Origin: Rhynochetos jubatus
Lineage: Eukaryota > Chordata > Aves > Eurypygiformes > Rhynochetidae
Reading direction: 5' to 3'
DNA: 64,000 nt
Assembly (NCBI GenBank): GCA_027574665.1
Contig: CM050656.1
Location: forward strand, 7,005,001-7,069,000
In this document: positions 23,109-64,000 of the stretch, one piece after another
Position numbering within the stretch: the first letter of the stretch is position 1
Layout of the letters: every line of letters starts with the position of its first letter
Translations under genes and position numbers: made by a program
Notes under the pieces: model-generated
Told to the model about the DNA's origin: nothing
The model's database searches: none
The model's input: the letters and a program-made list of their open reading frames with translations, nothing else

Positions 23109-23328
23109 AGTTTAGAATAAGATTTTTGTCTCATGTCAACTGTTTGTCCCTTTTCCTGAATACCTAACCTATTTAAATGTTACTCAGAAAATACATATAT
23201 ACAAGAAACTATGAAAGGTTTTAAGTTTTTGAAAGTTGGTGTGACTGTTTCTGCTAAATTCAACCCTTTGGGTTATTGTTTGAATAACTATGAAGTTTAG
23301 CATTCAATTTCTCTCATGTTTTCAGGTG

Positions 23329-23334
23329 AATAAA
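23329..23334 (+). terminator. EPS15: Possible proximal poly(A) signal of EPS15
   Basis: AATAAA 221 bp after the stop. It would give a much shorter 3' UTR if used. No strong GT-rich downstream element stands out. Confidence 0.35.
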
Positions 23335-24772
23335 GTACTTTTCCCAGCTGTAAGCAAATGCAGAAAAAACATGCAGATAGCGAGATTGTCGTTTGACTGT
23401 AATCTGTCAGCAGTTGGTAATTGAGCATGAAGTGAACACAGCAATTATTCTGCCATGGCTGACTGTCTCCCATCAAGCGGTTAGTCATTTGAAACCTTTT
23501 ATCCTTCTAAAGCGATCTTAGTAATGCCAGAGTTGTGGAGTGCTTTATTTTATATGTGTGCAGATAGGTTGTTGTCTTCATTGAAGATTCCACGTGTGGA
23601 TTTGAAATAACAATCTTCATGGGGTCTAAGTCAGAAAGAACGTGTCTTTCTGAAACTTTAAATGTTTTTCTTGCATGGTCATAGGTTTTAAGACGGACCT
23701 GTTGTTTTGTTTTATAAAGCAGTTAAGTTGGAAGATTCACGTGCATTTGCTGTCGGCCAAGATGACTGTCAAATTATGAGACCCCACGGCTATTCCAGCC
23801 ACTTTTGCCTGTGAAATATGCAGCTGAACTGGCAAGTTAATATGTTTGATTTTGAAATAGGATTGAGAATAGAAAGAAAAAAACCAGGTAGTCTGATTTT
23901 TATTTTTGTTTAACCACAGTTGTTTTCTGTATATGTAATTTATTGAATGCCAACTGATAGTTGCACCTTAAACTGAATGATTTCTTTATGGTCACTGAGT
24001 CAAAGTAGGATGGATAGAATGTTAATGAAAATAACTTAATGAAAATAACTTATTGTTCATCTCGAAAGGACTCTGTTCTGGAGAGTAAGTTTCATTAAGA
24101 TAATTCCAAAAAGAATAATCTCTTACCCTATCTAAGAAAAACGGATGGCAGCAGCATAAACATTGAGATTGGGTTTTTTCTTGCACTTTTAACCTGTGGT
24201 ATTTCTGTTGAGGAGATTGAAGCGTTTCAGCACACAGCACTGGGGAGGGAAAGGGGGAGAACTCAGCCAGGTTTCAGTATATTTAAGCTCTTCCCATTAC
24301 CTGTCAATGCTGCTGTTGCACGAGTTTGAGGGTAGTTTTCAATTTTGCAGGAAAAATGGGTAACCTGACTAGGATGGTTTTTCTTTTGCACTGGGAAATG
24401 AGCATTTAGACACCTGCTCAAAAAAAAAAAAAAAACAAAACACCTCAAACTTAAAGTTTTGCAAGTATTAAATAGTTATAACTTATCTATACATCTTTGT
24501 AATGAGTGTACACTAATCTTGCAAGTCATGCTTAACTGGATTACGTAATTTCTTATCTTTTGTTAAAAATGCGTACTCAGTGGACCAACACAATATTATA
24601 TGTATATATTATATATATATTCCCGCTTTCCTTTATGGAATTTAAAGTTTTGAGTCATTTGATGTTACATTTCATGTTACTGACTCTGACTATAGTACTT
24701 TTACTCAGACTACCAACAAACCACTGCTGTGAGCTCAATGGCATTACTTTATGAAGTTTTAACTTTTTTTTA

Positions 24773-24778
24773 AATAAA
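24773..24778 (+). terminator. EPS15: Possible poly(A) signal of EPS15
   Basis: AATAAA embedded in taaataaaaaaacc, with a cttgttcaggtggg stretch downstream that could be a GT-rich element. Confidence 0.45.
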
Positions 24779-24868
24779 AAAACCAAACCTTGTTCAGGTG
24801 GGATTAGCCTCTATTTATAGACTTCCCTTTTGTTTAAAAATTCTAACAATAGCCTGTAATTATGAAGA

Positions 24869-24874
24869 AATAAA
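24869..24874 (+). terminator. EPS15: Likely distal poly(A) signal of EPS15
   Basis: AATAAA followed within 30 bp by a gtgtgaactgttgg GT-rich element, the best signal-plus-downstream combination after the EPS15 stop. Confidence 0.5.
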
Positions 24875-24895
24875 GTTTAAGTAAATAAGTGTGAA

Positions 24896-27800
24896 CTGTT
24901 GGCCTAATTTTTGAAAAGGGTGCTGAGAGCTGTAAATCAACATGTAAATGTAATGCAAACAATACAAAACATTCCCATTGTAGTCTGGGAGGAGCGGGTT
25001 AATTTTCAGAGAAGTTTGCCTGAATCTTGGGGTTAGCTAAAGTGCACACTAATCCCAGCTGTCACTTGCTTCAGTAGAAGTTGTGGCAGCTTCAAAGAAA
25101 ACTCAGGCTCCTCTTGTCCAAGGATTTTTGCCTGCACAAGGGTTGCAGAGCTCAAATGTTTAGACAAGATTTATCTTTGAAGACAGGTAGGCACCCTCTA
25201 CGGACTGCTGTCAACATACAGGGCTTGAGAAATCTTTAGTTTGACCTAGCATGTAGGGCTCTTGTTGGCGTAACGTCGCCTTTATGTCAAGGCATTGACT
25301 GCTTGGTCAGAGGTTACATGTGTCTTTGATGCTTTGGTTTTAGTAGACTCATCTAGGTGGACCCAAATCTCTTTGCCTGTTTTAATGAGACATCGGTTGG
25401 ATTATGAAATGCAATATTTTCATTAATTTTGAAACCACCTGCAGACTGTCCATCTTTTTCCTTTCAAGTCCCCTGTCAGGCTTCCATCTTGGGCACACTT
25501 TGCCTCTGTGCTGCTTTCAGCTCTCTCCCCCCTCCAGATTCTGCACAGTCCATCTAACTCTTTATCATGAAACTGAAACGGTTGCTATTCATCTTGAATA
25601 ATTTGATACGTGCTTTTCGCTGTCTATCTCCAACTTCCTATACCGTGAAGCTCTGCCATGTAGAAGTTTCTCCTGCATTCACAGGATACCACTCAAAAGA
25701 TTGAAGAGATTGTCTGATGTCTAGCAGATGAATTGGCCACTTGATGGTCAGGTTTCCAGTGCAAGTGATCTGGAGCAATGGGAAGGGAAGATGTCACAAT
25801 ATTAAGGCATTTCTTATGTGGAGAAAAGTCAGGGAGGGCAGGAAAAAAAGTAAAATTATTTTCTTCTTGTGCTTATAGATTGATGGCTGAGCATGAGAAT
25901 GCTTTGTTGTGGGTTTTAGTGGGAGGCTTCACAGTAAATTTTGGCCTGTGTCTGTTGTCCCAGAAAAAATGGGAAGAAACTTTTGTCAGGTGACAAGCCA
26001 TTAAGTCTGGGTCACTAATATCCTGAAACAGAAGTAATTTTCATCCACAGTCTGAAAGAAATATGAATAACAAGAAATACATAAATAATACCAGCTGCAT
26101 TGCCATTGCTTGCTCAGAATACTGAAAGAGTTCGTGTTGCGCTAAAATTGAGAGATCTAGAGCTGCCAGGACCTTAGATTTTACTCTGCAGACAAAAGCA
26201 TTAGTTTTGAAAGCAGGTGATGGGGTAGCTAGCTGATAGAAGGGGAAAATGCTGCATTGTTTGGGTGGGTATTCAAGAGGTCAGGATGTTGCTTCTAGTT
26301 ATCTCTCGCTGATTTATTAAATGATTTTGGACAAACCACTTCTTAATCTGTTTTCTGTTTTCTAAATGACAGTGAGTCTGATAGTGTATTACATAACTGC
26401 TGTAATTTGGAAAGGCAATCTTGTGCAGAGTAAAAGGAGTTTTATCCCATGTTACTTGTGTGTATCCTGTAGGTAGGAGAAATGTTATAAGGTGTTTTCT
26501 CTTCTGTTAGTACGAGCAGCCAGTTGCATTCCAGGGCTATACAAGTAGCTGGAAGTAGATTAAGATTTTGGCAGAAGTGCTGCTTTGTACAGGATATTTT
26601 CGTGAGGGTTTATTTTGCTGATAACACAGGGTGAGATTCTTACCTTTGACTTCAGGGGTCTGTCCCAGCTGGCACTGGCCAGCAAGAGATCTTGTACCAC
26701 TGCCTGCAAACTGTCAGCTTTCTCTGGTTTGTGTCTGACAGTGCCCAAGTCAATACGATTAATCCTGATCTGCTTACTCTGGCTGATTTTCCTGTGTGGA
26801 CAGATTCAATATTTATTCTTTTGAATTATGTAGCTTTGAACTTCTTACATTCACAGCCAAAAGATCTTTAGGATTGCTTTCCCCAGGATGCAATCTCTTG
26901 AGATGTTAGATGAACAGGTCACCCAAAGAGAAAAAAAATCATTTTGAAAGGCTCAGTGGGTTTTTCAGATAAAAGTTTTCTTGTAGATTTTTTTTTTTAA
27001 TACACATCTGAATTTTTATTAATACCTTCTTATTATTATATGCTATTCTGTAATACAGACCGGGATCCTTGAGTTCTAAACAGTTCTGAGGAGTCTGGTG
27101 CATGAATCCTATTTGTGGCCCACATCCAGTAATAACTTTCATTGAACAAATAACTCGATTGAGGTTCAAACCAGCGACCCAGAATCCTGAAACCGGTGTG
27201 TCAATGTACTAGTTGAATGTTAGTTGTAGATTTAAATTCTCTAATTTTCCTTGATATGCTGTCAATGTATCTTAAAATATTTATTTTACTGTCAGATATT
27301 AAAAGCACAGCTGTTCATTCATGAACACACAGTAATATGCTCAGGAGAATAACTAATTCAAACAGCAGTTGAGCTCATCATGCAATTTTTTCCTTCTGTT
27401 TTAGCTTTTTCAACCTTTGTCCCTACAACACAGAATTCCTAAAAGTCGTAAAAAGCAATTTAGGGTATGTTCTGGGATGGTTATTACTAAAACCGTTCTT
27501 TAGGTTAAATGTGACTGGCTGTTGAAAATGGGTTGTTTCTGAAGTGCAGAACTACACGGGAGGTCTCTCTGGTGGGAAAGCTGTGAGCTGGCATGTACGA
27601 GCGTCACAATTCGAAAACCTAAAGGTATGTAACGGGTATTTTATGCTGAAAATCGTGAATTTGCATCTATACCAAACGAGCTGTGTAGGTGCATGTCACC
27701 ACTCCTTACAACATCCCTCGCTGATCTAAAATGCTTGATTTAGCAAAGGCTACAGTGAATTTTTGCCTGTTGGCAGACTGAGGGATCCCGCTCGGTTTGA

Positions 27801-28429
27801 TCGCGTGGGCTCGCTGTGGTTTGCCTCTGCTTCCTTCAGCACAGCTGCACCCCGCGCACCGGAGCGTGGGGCAGGCCTGCTGCCTTCCACACGTCACGGA
27901 CCACATTGTCCGTGTTCCGCTAACGAATTCTTTTTTTTTTTAACCTCCTACACCCACTGTTCTCGTTAATGTCCCCATTGTTTCTTAATGTCAACCAAGT
28001 CCTTCTGTTTGTCCTGCCACTCCCTTGGCTGTGTATACCTTTGCCTTCTTTCCCCTGTTCACTTCCTTCCACAAACTCCTTTATTTCGTTACTCTCCTGG
28101 GAACTGTTACCCTGTAACCCTGATGGTTGGACAAACCGAAACAATTTTGCAGTATTGCAAATTAGTATTATTAATTACTGTTAGTAACTTCGGTCTGTTT
28201 AGTGTGTTTACTTCAAGCCATTTGTCCATAAACCGGTAACTGGAATGTAAGCACTGCTGGGTGTTACTCCTTTGGTACAATGACCGCTGTGTTTTGGGGT
28301 ACAGGGCTCCACCCAGGCGAACACTTTATTGGGAGAAGGTGAGGTTAAAACTACGAATTAGCTTTTTCCTCCCATTTTTTTTTTTTCTCAAGAGGAATTA
28401 ATTGCTCTAATTCCAGCAGACGGCAACAA
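24896..28429. other. EPS15-TTC39A intergenic region
   Basis: 3.5 kb between the probable end of EPS15 and the CpG island of TTC39A. I see no exon, RNA gene or confident transposon copy. Scattered 60- to 85-codon frames on both strands look random. It may contain upstream regulatory elements for TTC39A, but none can be named from sequence alone. Confidence 0.7.
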
Positions 28430-28844
28430 CGTGTGGTTCGGGGGTCCCAGTTCACCGTCGGGCACCCCGCACACAAGGCCCCGAGTCCCGCACTGGTGAA
28501 ACACCGCCCAAATACCGCTTTGTTACCGTAACCCAGGGCTTCCCCTCTACCGCAGCCACCCGCCCCAGCCCCCTCACCCTGCAGGAGCGCAGGAAGGCGC
28601 GGGATGCCCCCCGGAGGCCGTCGGGGCCGGCGGAGGGGCGGGTGCTGCCGCAGCCGCTCACCTGCGGGGGCGGCCCCTGGGCCCGGCCCTGCCCGAACAT
28701 GCGCCGAGGCTCGGCACCGCTTCACACCATGCGAGGTGGCTGCGGCAGCCGCCCGCGCCGGGGAGCAGCAGCACCGCCAGCCCTCGGCTCTGGCCTCCCT
28801 TCCCGCAGCTTCTGCAGCCGGGGACGCCCTTCGCGACGGCCTCC

Positions 28845-64000
<35,156 letters not shown>

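Larger units (their letters stand above)
23109..24895 (+). other. EPS15: EPS15 3' untranslated region
   Basis: It follows the stop codon and is A/T-rich, running to just past the AATAAA at 24869-24874. The 3' end is inferred from the signal only. An exact 14-bp direct duplication of taatgaaaataact lies at 24023-24050, an A-run at 24421-24435 and a TA-rich stretch near 24598-24620. Confidence 0.7.

Noticed and set aside
27160-27185. gaggttcaaaccagcgacc, resembling a tRNA B box
   Set aside because: No A box at the correct distance and no cloverleaf stems could be built around it.

Overview
This is vertebrate nuclear DNA, almost certainly from a bird. It has split genes with consensus GT-AG introns, a CpG-island promoter, about 3 to 4 percent protein-coding sequence, and several CR1 LINE 3' ends of the avian type. 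No bacterial, viral or CRISPR-type system is visible. The two genes lie in tandem on the + strand, in the order and orientation known from human 1p32.3: EPS15, then TTC39A.

Positions 1-24,900 hold the 3' half of EPS15. Thirteen coding exons from 3,844 to 23,108 keep one reading frame across every junction. They encode the last 534 residues: the end of the central coiled coil, the DPF-repeat region that binds AP-2, a CRK-type proline-rich site and two C-terminal ubiquitin-interacting motifs. A 1.8 kb 3' UTR with AATAAA signals follows. The EH-domain exons lie upstream of the window.

Positions 24,900-28,430 are intergenic. A GC-rich, CpG-dense island at about 28,430-29,360 marks the promoter of TTC39A. 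A short first coding exon inside it (ATG at 28,845, donor at 28,886) joins in exact phase to the next exon at 40,049 across an 11.2 kb intron. Eleven further exons between 40,049 and 63,785 continue one frame. Together they give 351 residues, the N-terminal half or more of a TTC39/Iml2-type (DUF3808) TPR protein. The C-terminal exons lie beyond the window.

The rest is intron with scattered repeats: minus-strand CR1 fragments, simple repeats, a 30-bp tandem duplication, a 12-bp perfect inverted repeat, and a solo-LTR-like insertion of 601 bp at 46,282-46,882. That insertion has TG...CA ends and a 4-bp target duplication, and it splits a CR1 copy. Four minus-strand open segments (6.4-6.8, 37.6-37.9, 43.7-44.0 and 47.3-47.8 kb) look more like coding or retrocopy sequence than the surrounding intron and I could not identify them. 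EPS15 (endocytic adaptor) and TTC39A (poorly understood TPR protein) are neighbours by old synteny; nothing in the sequence shows a shared function.
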